Assembly: GCA_016490735.1 (NCBI GenBank)
Contig: JAEMWC010000054.1
Coordinates: 351,001-415,000, forward strand
Direction: 5' to 3'
Length of the DNA stretch: 64,000 nt
DNA from: Pachyseris speciosa
Taxonomy: Eukaryota; Cnidaria; Anthozoa; Scleractinia; Pachyseridae
Shown here one piece after another: positions 13,701 through 24,847 of this stretch. The position numbers were made by a program, and so were the translations under genes. Numbering within the stretch: the stretch's first letter is position 1; the number at the start of each line of letters is the position of its first letter. The notes beneath the pieces were generated by a model. That model worked only from the letters and a program-made list of their open reading frames with translations. It was not told the origin of the DNA and searched no databases.

Positions 13701-16700
13701 CCTGTCGCGTGCTTCCTCCAGCTGTTCCTTGCTCTGACTCACTATCGCCTGCTTCAATTAATTCTGCGAGAACGATATCATCTTGGCTGTTACTTTCTTC
13801 ACATTCACCTTCACTTACATCTTCCAACATTTCTGCGTGTTTGCCACCACCCTCGTCTGCACCAAGTACATGCAAAGAGATTTTTCTAATCTTGTTGAGC
13901 TTTTGTTCCACTGCATGACAGTTAATAATGTTTTAGATATTTTTCCAACTCAGAAACAAGTAGTTTTTTATGTTTCCAGACTGTACTAATTCACGCCAGG
14001 CATACTCTTCAACTGTTTTTAGAGCGTGTTTGTTTTTCTGCTCAATGCGCCCCCTTGCTCTGATATTGCTCTGAATTTTCAAATCCTGTAAATGTGCAAT
14101 GTAAGCTTGTGCTAAGTCTTGCTCCACAGCAAATTTTTTTGAGAACTGCTCGACCTCTTCTTTGCAAGACAGGTACAGTACCGTTTAAAGGTAAGTTGAC
14201 AGTCTCTTTCGAGTCTCGATTCTCGACTCGATCCTCGATACTCGATCCCTGCGAGTTTCGAGCATCGAGGATCGAGGCTCAACCATCGAGAATCGAGTCG
14301 AGGATCGCGTCTCGCAAGATCAGAGATAATGAGCTTGTCGCTTGACTGATCACTCGATAGACCTTTCGAGCAAATCGGGGATCACATCTTGAAAAGCACC
14401 TTATAATTATTCCTTCAGCTACTTGAAGGAACGCAAACGATTCAAGTGTAGTCGTTCTGTACGTTATGTTGCTCGATCGATGCACCACAGAATGTGGGCT
14501 TTCATTTCCAATCAATTCGTTGCAATACATTTTGGCTTTGTCGCTCCACAAACTTACGTTTTTACGAGAGTTCCATCGAAGTCTTATCAATTTATTTGAG
14601 AGGCGAGGAGCGATTTATTCGACACGCGAAGGTGTCAATACACATGTTCACGAATGGTGCTCGTTCGTAACTTTATTTCGTTGAAACAGGGATTTCTTCG
14701 ACCGTTCTTAGGATTTAATTTTACAATGTAACTCCTCCAAACTGGAAACACAAATGTGTGTAATTCGTTATGGTACCCACTGTATGCAAATTTTCAGTTC
14801 TCACGCGCGTTATCTGTCAAGTCTATTTTTAATTCAATGTTTACTTTGCGCTATTTTTGGCCGAAGACTGAAGATCATCTCGGCGACGTTTCTATCCAAA
14901 TTATACAAGTATTTCACTTCGGATGTTTCCTTGAAGTTTTACTACTGTTTCATCGAACGTTTATCAATTTATTTATTTCAAAGGCGAGGAGCGATTTTCA
15001 AAGTTGGCGTTTCCGTCCTCGTGGTTGATGAACGGTTTTGTCGAATCTTGTTCGATCAATCGCGCCAGCCTTGAATACCTTACGCTTGCCAAGCGGCTAC
15101 TGGCTAGCGACTACACTATTCGCCTACTTGTACACTGTGCATTTTTGTCGAAAAATAAGCCGCTTTCTCGAAATTTTGATCGCTTTTGATGACAGTGTTC
15201 GCAACGAACCACAGCGATCATGATTCGTTGCGCTTATGGACGAGCGGCCATATGAACGTAAATTTAGCATCGGAACTTTTATGCAGAAAAGCACAACGCT
15301 GTAACCTCGAAAGAAACTGAATGTCTTTTGACCTTGTTTTTTTTTTTTTTTTTTTATGCAGTATACGATATTTCCTTGAGAAGTACACGGCGTCCTCTTG
15401 ACCGCGCTGTACGTCCTTTAGCTTGAATTCGTTGCGTTGTTCGAACAGAAACTGCATACAGAACAACTGTGTTCTTTCCTCAAGAACTCGTAAGGTCGAA
15501 TCGCGTACTCGATGAATCGCGTACTCGATGAATAACAATAAAATTCTTCCTGCGAGAATCGAGTAACGAGGATCGAGTTGAGTTTCGAGTGAATCGAGTC
15601 TCGATTCTCGACTCGATCCTCGATACTGGATTCTCGCGAGGATCGAGTCGAGACTGTCAACTTACCTTTAAACGGTACTGTACCTTCACTTACCAGTCTC
15701 TTAATGTTAGCTTGTGGCTGGAAGTCATCTGGAGCCTGTGGCTTACCATTCTCATCTGTGGTGGGTGTCTCATTCACCAGTTTAAAATGAAAGAGTTCTT
15801 CTGGATCTGGAATGGGCTGTGGAATACCTTTTATTGGCAAAGGACTTGTCCAACCTTGATCAGAAATAAATGAACAATATTCTGTAGTCTCGGAACAACA
15901 GCAGCGGTACATGTACTCAAAGAAACGTTCTCCAATTTTGTAACGCATCTCGATAAACTTTAGAATCTTCTCGATATAGCTGCTTCCAGGAACATCTGAT
16001 TTCTTCTGTTGGGCTGCATTTTGATGCTCCTTGAGGTACATTTTATTGAAAAAAAAATAGTTATGGCCATCATTTTTTCAGCTAGAAGAGCACTTATAAA
16101 ATTGCCCAAGACTGGTGCATCGTCTACTCTTTCTCTCACTATCTCTGCTATACTCGCCATGCATTTTTCGACATCCTATTTTTTTCGTATATTTCAAAAT
16201 CACTCGGCATCATTTCTGCAATACCTTTGTCCGTAAGGTCATCAAATCGTTTGTAGAAGTTCCAGTCTATGGTGCTTCCGTCAACTACTCTGTCGCCGAT
16301 GGCCGAGTTTGTCCTTTCAGCTTCATTCTGTCCGCTATCCCACGTGAACGATGGACAGGTACACGGTAGTCACTTCTGTGAATGCGTGCAAGTTCTGCAT
16401 CTCTAAATCTAACTTCATATTAGACACCCCTACACCTGGTCCAGCATCAGTTAAATCGGCCCAGTTAGGTTTCACAGGGGGCAAATTTAGTTCCGCAATA
16501 TGCTCAAGGATATGGTTAGCTTTCTGAAGAACGTCTGCAGTGAAATCTCCCCAGAGGCTGTTACCAGTGACACACTTTGCCAAAATTGCCTCTGCAGTTG
16601 CAATAAGATCTTTTTGTCTACTAAGCAGTTCATTTCCTTGTAATTTCTCAAATTCAGAGCAAAGTGCAACGTTAATGTTCCATTGTAACTCAGCGATTTC

Positions 16701-19700
16701 TGCTCATCCTGCAACATGCCTAAGTCACTGCTGCTCATACAGACGGTGCTTACAAGTGTTATCCGTTGTTACTTTGAGAATATCACCTTCTTCAGTCATA
16801 TCGACGTACAAGAAAACATCATCATGAACAGCAGCACAACGAGAACGAAAATGCTTAGAATAGGACTTTCTGAGTTCCTTAGCCTCGAATTCATCAGGAT
16901 ATAACAAACGCAATCTTTCAGTTTCATTAGCCCATGTGTTTCCTGAAGAGTCAACATAAGCTTTTGGCCGAATAACAACAATGTGCCTATCGTTTTTCAT
17001 CAACAACTTTTCTTTCCCATCAATGACAACTGGTTCTTGGGTAAAAATGTGATGAATTGAGGGTGTGATGTACATTTGACTTTCTGGCCAGTCATATTTT
17101 GGGAGTTTTCGAGCTTTCACTTCAGTTGACATTGTTAGAATTCGAAAATTTCTAGTCTTACTAAAACCCTCAGAAGTGCCAGGCCTCAAATATGCTTTGT
17201 CATCAATTGATCGCATAAAGCTCAGTTCCTGAAATGTTCTGGTGTTGATGAGCCGTAAAAAACAGTTTTAATGTTACGAACATGTGCTCGCTGGTAATGC
17301 GTATTTTCGTTCATTTGATCTTCTGTTTTCAGTGGCTTTTTGGTGTAAAATAAAGCATTGCCTCTATGCCTTCCACTTTGAATACTTCTGCTGTTGTGCA
17401 CCTGTAAACGATTCCAAGCAGTTATGGCCGATTTAATGGGGGCTTTACCCCGATTTTCAAGGTCAAAGTTTGCTATGTTTACCAGATCGCGGACCTTAAC
17501 CCTTCTGTTAGTAAATATGACAGTTTCTTTGCATCTGCCATGGTATGTTGCCTTAGATTCAATGGCCTTAGCAATGAATTCCTCACATTCCACGTCAATT
17601 TTGTCATGAGGGCATGCTCAGGACTAAGCGCCTTTTTTAAATTCTGTTATCTTCAAGCAGTCAATTAGCTGTTCGCTGTTTTTTATCTGCTGCAGTCTTT
17701 GCCGTGAATAGCTTGTGTCGTTTTGTTGGAGAGCTACAAATTGTTCTTTTGATTTTTCAGCAGTTTCAATTTTGTAAGTCATGCAACCATTCACATGTCC
17801 AACTATTTCTCTTTTTCGTGTGCAGATCTTTCATAGAGACAATTTCCTGTGACAGCTGTTTCACTTTGGAAGCAATTCTTAAATTGACCATGTCGTTTGC
17901 TGCTAATTTTGCGTTTTCACATTCCTCCACACCTGTCACTATCACTTTCGTAGCAGCACGAATTTAGCAGCACCAATGTTTTGTAATTCAGAGTCTGATC
18001 TTGTTGAGCCAAGAAGTACACGAGCGCATTTGCAATCCCATTCAGACTCCATTGACTCTAAAATCGCAGCCGTGTTGCTCACATTAAGTGTAAGACCTCT
18101 TTTTTCAATTCAGCTATCATTGTTTGTTTGGCCACGTTCTAAAAGTAACCACCGGAGCAAAGACTCAGTGTGATGACTACCATCAGGGCGAATAGCAATG
18201 ATGTGGCGATCGTTGGGCTTGAACACTATGTATACCAGAAGTCTGTTCACCGGATGAAGCAAAAGGTCGCAAAATTCCAGTTTACCCTTGGGTGTGTTGT
18301 TTGAAAATGACTGATATCCATCGTAGGTTTCAAATGCTTCTTGGAAACTTATGGGACACTCCACAACGACCAAGAGTTTAAGCAGCTCCAAAAGACCCTT
18401 GCATTTCTCGATTTTTTGTTGATTTGTTTTTTTCTGTTTCCTGAGCCTCTGAAGTTCGTTTATAAGATAGTTCATATTAGCTTGTGCACTGAGTTCTTGC
18501 AGTGACCTTCTTAAATAACCACCATCAGGGGTTTCTATCAGTTTGGTCTCCTCCCAAATGATTGAGCGATTTGGAATGGTGACTGCAGAAGGCGTACACG
18601 TCTCTTTTTTTCTTTCATAGGTCTCATTTACACTAAATGCTTGCTTTTGCATAGTCAATGAAATGGTGGTAAACGTCGCCAAAGCTCTCAGAAATAACCT
18701 TGCAGTTGTGCCGGCTTTGAAATGCCCATAGTGATCACCTCTGTATTCTGATTTTTGCTCAAAGTACCATAAAGAACCACTATATCTTCTAGGTGAATTC
18801 ATAAACATAGTTTTCATACCTCCAAAACAGCATTTTAGACCATGAAAGCAGCATGCCAGCGCCATTAAACAAACGTTATTCTCCCGGCTGTAGGCAGTCT
18901 AGGAAACCTGGCACCTTCGGGTTGTAGGTTAAATGGCTTTATTCTTAATCGTTTGCCATTCATCTGATAAGGCTGTCAAAGATAACATCCGGAAAACAAT
19001 TGACAGCTAGATAGCCACACAACGCAGTTCTTGTGCCAGATCAGACTGGTATTGCGAACCAGAGATCCAGTGAAATACAAGTCACTGCAATAGATGAAAG
19101 TCTTGAAGCATTCTTGACTAGACTTAATTTGTCTCAGTACTTTGATAATTTTCGAGAGGCAGGGTTTGATGATCTGGAGACAGCAGTCATGCTATCGGAG
19201 GAAGAACTGAAGCAAAGTGTTGGCATTCTGTTACCGGGACACAAGTAGAAGCTGCCTTTGAACTTTGAGAAGCTCTGCCAACCAACTACTTTTCAATCAA
19301 GTCATGCTCAGCTGGGAAAGTCAAGGAAATCACTGCAGGCAAAACTTAAATTTCAAAGCGGTAAATTAACTGCAGAGTTCCCCGAAGAACCATCAGACCC
19401 AGAAGTGCCTTGGAAGAGATTCATGATTCCCCAGGCAAGATTTCCCAGACAGCATTTTTTTAACAGTATTCTTCCACAAGTGTATGAGTCAGCCCAGCCA
19501 CATCTGCTGGCCCAGTTCGAAAGCTACTGGATTAAAGAAAGAAGAGAGAGATGGGAGAGGAAACAGCTGCTTGACAGTTTGACGGCTTCAGTGACAAGAA
19601 TAACCGACCTGTCTGAAAAAAATTACATTGCTCGAGTGAGGTCATTGCCAGTTCCTTCCAGGCTGCAGGATGTCTCAACCTGTGTGCCTGCCAAGAAAGA

Positions 19701-21380
19701 AGTTGAGCAAAAAATCAAACAAGCGGACGAAATCAAGGCAAAGTTACAGCAGCAGAAAGAAGAGCTGTTTGAGCCATCGTCTACCAAGCTAAAATCGTGG
19801 GCCAAGGAGCAGTTTGCTTACATTCAGGAAATGTTATCAGCCACTATCAGTCTCAAAAGCCAATAATTATTAGAAGCTGTCAGAGAAGACATCCAACAAA
19901 CTCATGAAGAGCTTGCAAAAAGGCACAAGTTCAGCTTTGCCAGTGCAGAAAGTAGACAGAAATGTAAACGTGCCCGCGATAATGCTGAAAAAGGCAAGAA
20001 AAAGAAAATCAAAGCACAAAAAGAAAGAAGGCAAGATGTACTCAGCAAGCTCTGTTGCAGCAAAGAAGTCATGATGGAAGTTGCAGATGTAAATGATGGA
20101 GGCGATATCAAGTTGAAGAGGGCATTGGAAGTTGGGGAAGCTAATTTACCTTTCCTTACCACGCTTAAGCCTCGCTCCCACTACAATGCCCTCTTGTTTC
20201 TTTACAAGAATGACTTTTTTGCTCCAAGCATGAAAGTGCATGTAGAGGAACAACTGCAATCGATGGAAGACAAAATAAAAAATTTCAAAGGATATTGTTC
20301 AGATTCTTCATCAGAGGATAATGACTGCAATGATTCTGAGGAAAATTAATGTTACTGACAGTTTTATTTTTTCACAACGACTATGACATTACAAAACTAC
20401 CAGGCGTTACAAAGATGTGAGAAGCCTGGTGTCTAGTAAATTTGCCAAGTGTGTTTTCTCAGTACGTCGGTTCGATCCTTTTGTATTTATACACACATTA
20501 AAAGACTATATATATCAGCTTTATTATAACGCTGAAGCTTGGATGTTCATGTTTAAATTTAGGTATCTATTCCTCAGTTTACTACCAAGTTACTAGTTTA
20601 CTACCGAGTTAAATTTGAAAGTATGCAAACATCATTTTTTGTTCTGAGAATTCATGATTTGCGCTTAGCGTTTTGTAAAGTTTGGGAAGTACGGTTCGTT
20701 ATAAATGTCATGTTTACAATATCAAAAAGTTTGTTTGATATAGGTAGCTGTAGTACAAGTATATTTAGCAGGATTAATACTTTGAAGTGACGAAGTGTCT
20801 TATTGTTATCATTAAAGCAATTTTTTTCAGAACCCGGTCATTCTGCTTTTTAAAATACTCATAGCCCGTCGTTTCGGGGACGAAATTTTTCAAGACCTGG
20901 TCACTTTTTATCTGACCCGGTCATCCCCATAAATAATGAACCGTCAATAAATGCTGAATTTTAGCAGTCTTTATGACTCGAGAGCCTAAGTTAAAGGTGC
21001 CTCTTCATATAGCCACCTTACAATAGACCTATGGTATAAAATTATTACAATAGCAGAAATATGAAGACAAAACTTACCAGGGATATGCTGAGAAGTTAAA
21101 ATACACAATCCCTAAACCATAAAGAAAAGCAGCATCCTGGGAACAAACAAAATAGAATTCACTCAAACTTGAGGATGTTCACACCCATTGCTACTGTGCA
21201 TTTTTTTGCGCATATCACGCACACGTTATACGTTTTGTAAAAAGCCCATGAAACATCAACAAAGCATGCCCTCTAAAGGTGCAAACATTTTCCATAAGAA
21301 TGGAACGTGAAAGCGTGTGGCATCATGGGATAGCTGTGGACCCAGGTCTTCAATCGCTTTGAGAACTTTGCAGCGATTTC

Positions 21381-21416
<36 letters not shown>

Positions 21417-21522
21417 CCGTAGATCACTTCCTTTCCTGATTTTGCCCATTTAAACAAAAAACAAAAAAATTCTGTACGTGAGAAGTTACAAATATTTTGC
21501 CTTTTATGCTCTCGTGCGACCC

Positions 21523-21562
<40 letters not shown>

Positions 21563-21787
21563 TCTATTTCACCTCAGAAAAAGATATCAGCTGCAAAAGT
21601 TTATTTAGTTACATTAGTTATGTTAAATTGAGTATGTTTACCTGATCTAAATTTCACTAATGTAGCTTTCTTTATTGCTAACATTTGTAAGCTAAGAGCG
21701 TCTTAAAAATAATGCATGCTTCTAAAAATACACCTTATCTTGAAAACGAGCACGGTGACCCCCCAATTTTTTTTGTCGCTTTGGCAA

Positions 21788-21830
<43 letters not shown>

Positions 21831-24800
21831 CGTATGTGGGAACATTTTGGGTGCGAACATCCTTAAAAAGTATTTCAAAACCTTTTGTGTACTGCAAGGT
21901 TAAGTTATAACTGAAATAAAGCTGGGCAGAAGTCATTTTGGCTGACGTTAGCAGGAAGTTCCACTTGCAATGGTCGAAGCTAAATTATGTAGGTTGCCAG
22001 ATAAAAGCATTTGGTCCACAATGCTAGAATTTTTTTAATATATTGAAGAGCAAGTTGTGACTATTACAAAGATAGAAATCTACTCAGTGATCACTGAGAG
22101 CCAAGATTGAGATGGTACACCCTGGGAAATGACACAAGTCTGTCAACAGCCAGGGCTCACTCTGTTCAAGAATGCACTCTGATTTCCCCATAACCAACTA
22201 CACAGCTTCATACAGGTAGGCAAACAATGTACAGTCAACCATATATAAAATATGGTAAAATTGCATAAATTTGCCTTTTTTCAGTTACTGGTACATCCAC
22301 AGGAAGATTGAAATGAATATTACAGGAGTTATAAAATAAAACAATGATGTTGAATATTCCTAACAGCATATTAGCAGGGAACACTTTCACTTTGCCTGAA
22401 TGTAAAATCTAAAATCTAACAGCAATATACTGCTATGAGAGAGCATTTACAAATATATGCTGTGCTTTGTAGTGACTTCAGTTTGTCTATCTTTTACAAA
22501 AAAAAAGATAAACTTGATTCAAACAGTCTACATAATATAGATACTGTTGTAAATAACAAGAATATTAAACTTTACAACTTGACCAATAAGCAAATTTGAT
22601 GAAACATAAATAATAAAAGATTCATCAATTACTTAAATAACAAACTCAAGGGTATCAAGAAAGACCACATGGAATCTTTTTAACCTGATCAAAACCAAAA
22701 CCTCATCCTCCAACCAACATAATAGAAATTCATATAGCACAGGACACAAAATTGTTATATATAAATATTAATCTTTTGAGTACTATCCACTGTTTAAATG
22801 TCAAAATAAATTTAATCCACAAATCAGACACTGCTTAATTTGAAATAATGGCCCGTGAATGCCAAAGGTATATGTATACATTTATATTATTTTTATCCCT
22901 CATAAAGCTGTCATTAAAATAAATTCAAGAAAAATGGAAAGATATTTGCTACATGCATACTGTAGCTGGGGTTACAAAGATCAGTGGAAGGAACCAAAAA
23001 ATGCAGCCAAAATATTACCTGATTCATGCACGAGATTGTGTTTATTTTGGTACAAAGTGCATTTTTCCGTTCAAGGTTATTTGACAACCTAAACAAATCA
23101 ACTATTCTAACCCTATAGAATTTCACAATGCTATAAAAATATCATTTCAAATCAAAACTAAGCAACTGCCAGAAAGTAATATCAAACAAGACATAAAAAT
23201 AGTTAATTGTAATCCACTGATTCGATATTTATTAAATTCTATTCTCAAACAATCGGGTTAGAGCTTGCAAAGTTAAACTGCCTTGTGGCAGACAAAATTG
23301 GCGACAAAATTAGGGATTTTCCCTGAGCCTTGTTCAAATGGCTTTAATTAATTTCCGTTATGCTTTTACGAATTGCTATAAAAGAAGGTTACAATATATC
23401 GATAACAAGTAAAAGATTGCTCTTCAATTATTTATGTTCTCAGATATCCTTTGTCTATAAGCAAAGCTGAACCGAATGCTCGCTTGCGAAGATATCCGCT
23501 GGAAAAGCACGAAAATTTGTCCCCATGAAATCTCCTAAGTGTACCAAAGGAAAAGACAATTTTGCTCACGGCGTAGAAGATTTTGCTCTTGAAAAACGAA
23601 ACCTTGCCAAACTTCCCCGACACTGCGGCTTAGATCAATGAAGTTTTGCTCGTAAGCAAGGACTGTAAATTGCCGACTGTGAAACGAAAACAAAAGTCGG
23701 CCATTTTTCAGCACAAAAAATAGAACGCAAACACAAAGAATAAATTAGGTAGGGTATGACAAAATCTGAGTGCATACATCCCTGAACTAAGCTTTGCACT
23801 TCAATTCGCTGCACTCTCTTATAACACAGAACCTACTCTTCGCACCGATTAATCTCTCATCGGCCAAGACTACACACGAAAATCCCACGACACAACATAC
23901 AAGAAATCGAAGTGATTTGATAAGTTTTATAATTTATATGTAAGCGAAGTTTCACTTGATTATAGATCTTTTACCTTCCAATAATCGACTTGTTGAGCGT
24001 TGAAGAACCTCTGATATGCTGAAAGAGCTGAAAATAAAACGGCAAACCCTGTTAAAGCCGGGAATCGGAAATAAACGTATGCTAAATAAATGTATGTAAG
24101 CTCTGCCCTAAGAATCCTTTCAAGTATGGGGTCATTCGTAATCAAATGTGCATCGCATTGGGCAGTTGACGATTTCACGATCACATTTTCAGGTAATCTT
24201 GCAAATCGCAGCAAAGACAGATTGCTCTCTTTTTTATGACATTAGACAGAAAATAACTTTCCGTGCAGCGTAGGAATTTCTTCTTACCTTTAGCAAAGTC
24301 CTCGAGCAACAGGTGAAAATGTCCCAATTTGCAGAAAGTAGACGAATTCGTGGAACTGCCTTCTCGCTGCAACTCTTTCTCGAAAAAATCAATTCCCTAA
24401 CACAATAAGAAACAATTAGAACCATCAACAATATCACTGGATTTTCCAATGGACAGATACAAAGGCTGTTACTCCACATAAACCTACCGTAATTGCTCGG
24501 TTCGCAAACAAATGCTCCCAGAGAAATGTCAGCTCTAAACAACACAACACGTACCTGGCGTAAAATCTACGAGGTTGCTTTTGTAAAGTTTTCAAATGCA
24601 ACTCCCTACCTTTTGCAATAACGATTTGTGGGTCAGATCGGGCAAGGAAGGATCTCCAACGGGATCTTGCACTCGTAAAAATCCGTACAAACGGCTAGAG
24701 AAACGATAGAGAAATAGTTAGTCCAACGAATCGAATGAAGATTTCTAGCGCCTAGCAGACATCAACAGCCTCACTGAATCCTAACCTGTCATAATTCGTT

Positions 24801-24847
24801 AAAATCTCCTTTTCTCGATCGCTCAAGACATCCACCTGGGAAACCAT
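1395..24847 (-). CDS. KDM6A: KDM6 (UTX/UTY-type) histone H3K27 demethylase, N-terminal part
   Basis: Nuclear JmjC demethylase that removes H3K27 methylation; its TPR region binds COMPASS-type complexes (family knowledge). Fifteen exons join in phase to 822 codons: 24847-24786, 24694-24610, 24396-24288, 24027-23975, 21136-21078, 12440-12320, 10859-10805, 10171-10043, 9426-9300, 7831-7733, 4600-4469, 3745-3708, 3219-3132, 2845-2767, 2624-1395. UTX-like landmarks are DSRLYGF near residue 20, [37 protein letters not shown] (TPRs to about residue 390), then [16 protein letters not shown]. Exon 15 (residues 413-822) is a Gln- then Ser/Thr-rich linker ending LSPQTPSIY, just where UTX enters its JmjC half. 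That half lies outside the window. The ATG at 24847 opens exon 1 and is followed by a UTX-like start. KDM6A versus the UTY paralogue cannot be separated; an invertebrate would normally have one gene. Introns are inflated by transposons, most of all intron 5. Confidence 0.93.
4686..4918 (-). mobile_element. Penelope-like element 3' fragment (PLE-a)
   Basis: On the minus strand the fragment starts in the last codons of a Penelope-type ORF ([15 protein letters not shown] then stop), followed by the 3' non-coding end with a hammerhead-like motif, and stops near an AAATTTTCG terminus. It is about 230 bp, heavily 5'-truncated, in KDM6 intron 10, and nearly identical to the 3' end of the copy at 32769-33232. 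Confidence 0.8.
4747..4783 (-). ncRNA. hammerhead-ribozyme-like motif in PLE-a
   Basis: On the minus strand: CCGACGA, a 4-bp stem II (GGGC/GCUC, loop UAAC), GAAA, then ACGUC, so stem III is only a self-complementary ACGU. The first core box is CCGACGA instead of CUGANGA (U4 to C), which should weaken cleavage. Hammerheads in Penelope-like elements are established. Confidence 0.7.
5429..7249. mobile_element. TTAA-flanked DNA transposon, non-autonomous, 1.8 kb
   Basis: TTAA at 5425-5428 and 7250-7253 flanks inverted ends beginning GGGCCCATTRAAGTATCT. No transposase ORF is visible. TTAA targets and terminal GGG fit piggyBac or Kolobok superfamilies (inference). Internal pieces recur at 32455-32762 and 45288-45705 in opposite orientation. 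It lies in KDM6 intron 10. Confidence 0.8.
7255..7690. other. KDM6 intron sequence, repeat-like, no gene
   Basis: Intron between exon 10 and the TTAA element. It contains partly inverted words around TTCACC and GGTGAA that look like a decayed repeat, but I could not define ends. Confidence 0.3.
8571..8618 (+). repeat. (GGGGGT)n G-quadruplex-prone tract
   Basis: Seven runs of five or six G separated by T or AAA-type spacers on the plus strand, meeting the simple four-G-tract rule for an intramolecular quadruplex. It is in KDM6 intron 9; on the transcribed RNA (minus) it would be C-rich. Confidence 0.85.
8650..8765. repeat. short interspersed repeat (AGATTTATACTAAAAC family)
   Basis: It shares the words ACAATTAGATTAT, GCTGCGCCCTCATCAGCTAT and TTTTAGTATAAATCT with copies around 57240-57370 and 57890-58200. 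It is probably a small non-autonomous element. Confidence 0.55.
10376..10777. mobile_element. pogo/Tigger-like MITE
   Basis: Inverted ends CAGTCAAACTTCGATTATCC (left) and, reverse-complemented, CAGTTGAACCTTGATTATCC (right). A CAGT start and GATTATCC core are typical of pogo/Tigger elements of the Tc1/mariner superfamily. The flanking TA is kept only on the left. It is in KDM6 intron 7 and contains the CCTAAA array. Confidence 0.7.
10601..10640. repeat. (CCTAAA)n hexamer array
   Basis: About 6.7 perfect copies of CCTAAA (TTTAGG on the other strand). It resembles but differs from the animal telomere unit TTAGGG, and lies inside the pogo-like MITE. Confidence 0.85.
10948..11122. mobile_element. 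MITE, GGGCTGTCA ends
   Basis: About 175 bp bounded by AGGGCTGTCATTA and TTAGTGACAGCCCT, a 13-14 bp imperfect inverted repeat. No coding capacity. Confidence 0.6.
11216..11356. mobile_element. hairpin MITE
   Basis: About 140 bp. The left half contains TTGAATCTCAATTC and AGGTCAAATTTGATTTTAGG; the right half carries their reverse complements with few mismatches, so most of the element folds into one hairpin. Confidence 0.65.
11400..12319. other. KDM6 intron 6, repeat-like, no gene seen
   Basis: Contains GAGGCACG- and GGCACGC-type words at both ends (about 11415, 11815 and 12172) suggesting an old element. A 110-codon minus-strand frame (11860-12192) shows no domain I recognise. Confidence 0.3.
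12564..12605 (+). repeat. left terminal inverted repeat of the 8.4-kb element
   Basis: Begins GGGACGGGTTCATT and continues through a GGGGATGACCGGGTC core; pairs with the inverse at 20909-20945. Confidence 0.85.
13618..18865 (-). pseudogene. decayed transposase-like gene, DDE-type candidate
   Basis: Coding pieces read leftward: 18865-18110 (251 codons), a middle piece about 17970-17600, 17593-17222, 17216-16725, 16738-16335, about 16360-16040, 16041-15690, and 14160-13618 after the nested insertion. Frame changes and stops separate them. Candidate acidic catalytic sites are [15 protein letters not shown] (about 16780-16830), [16 protein letters not shown] (about 16425-16480) and [11 protein letters not shown] (about 16295-16340); the last resembles the D/N-x-ER end of integrase-fold enzymes. 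The C-terminus is acidic ([11 protein letters not shown] then stop). I recognise the style from invertebrate genome repeats but not a named superfamily. The DDE reading is inference. Confidence 0.6.
14172..15684. mobile_element. 1.5-kb nested inverted-repeat element with CGA-rich subterminal repeats
   Basis: Ends GGTACAGTACCGTTTAAAGG and its inverse, continuing through AAGTTGACAGTCTC, about 34 bp. Inside each end lies roughly 100 bp of short palindromic words (CTCGATTCTCGACTCGATCC and variants). It interrupts the DDE-like gene: coding resumes on both sides. No transposase ORF of its own is recognised. Confidence 0.85.
18866..19032. promoter_or_regulatory. spacer between divergent transposon genes
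   Basis: The 167 bp between the first ATGs of the leftward DDE-like gene and the rightward SAM gene must contain or overlap both promoters. No clear TATA box or initiator stands out. Confidence 0.35.
19033..20349 (+). pseudogene. SAM-domain protein gene of the 8.4-kb element, two in-frame stops
   Basis: One reading frame of 439 codons is broken only by TAG at 19246-19248 and TAA at 19864-19866. Residues about 22-68 look like a SAM domain ([17 protein letters not shown], then [12 protein letters not shown]). A basic middle part follows, then a coiled-coil-like Lys/Glu/Gln stretch ([19 protein letters not shown]) and an acidic tail ([16 protein letters not shown]). SAM domains mediate protein or RNA contacts; a role as accessory transposition factor is inference from its place inside the inverted repeats. 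No start alternative was needed: the ATG at 19033 precedes the domain. Confidence 0.65.
20909..20945 (-). repeat. right terminal inverted repeat of the 8.4-kb element
   Basis: Inverse of the left end; read on the minus strand it starts GACGGTTCATTATTTATGGG. It lies 132 bp from KDM6 exon 5. Confidence 0.85.
21137..23974. other. KDM6 intron 4, no gene seen
   Basis: AT-rich intron. Two diverged copies of a roughly 100-bp word set (GGTGACCCCCA, then GTAGATCA) lie near 21400-21480 and 21750-21830, suggesting an old repeat. Nothing else is recognised. Confidence 0.4.

Larger units (their letters stand above)
12564..20945. mobile_element. 8.4-kb DNA transposon with divergent DDE-like and SAM-domain genes
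   Basis: Terminal inverted repeats match over about 40 bp, including TTCATTATTTATGGGGATGA and ACCGGGTC (12564-12605 left; 20909-20945 right, inverted). Weaker similarity runs inward (AAATTTTTCAA.GCCTGGTC against its inverse). The element occupies all but about 255 bp of KDM6 intron 5. A DDE-like gene reads leftward (13618-18865) and a SAM-domain gene rightward (19033-20349), with about 170 bp between their starts. Both are broken. The target-site duplication is unresolved because the last bases differ between ends. I cannot assign a superfamily. Confidence 0.75.
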
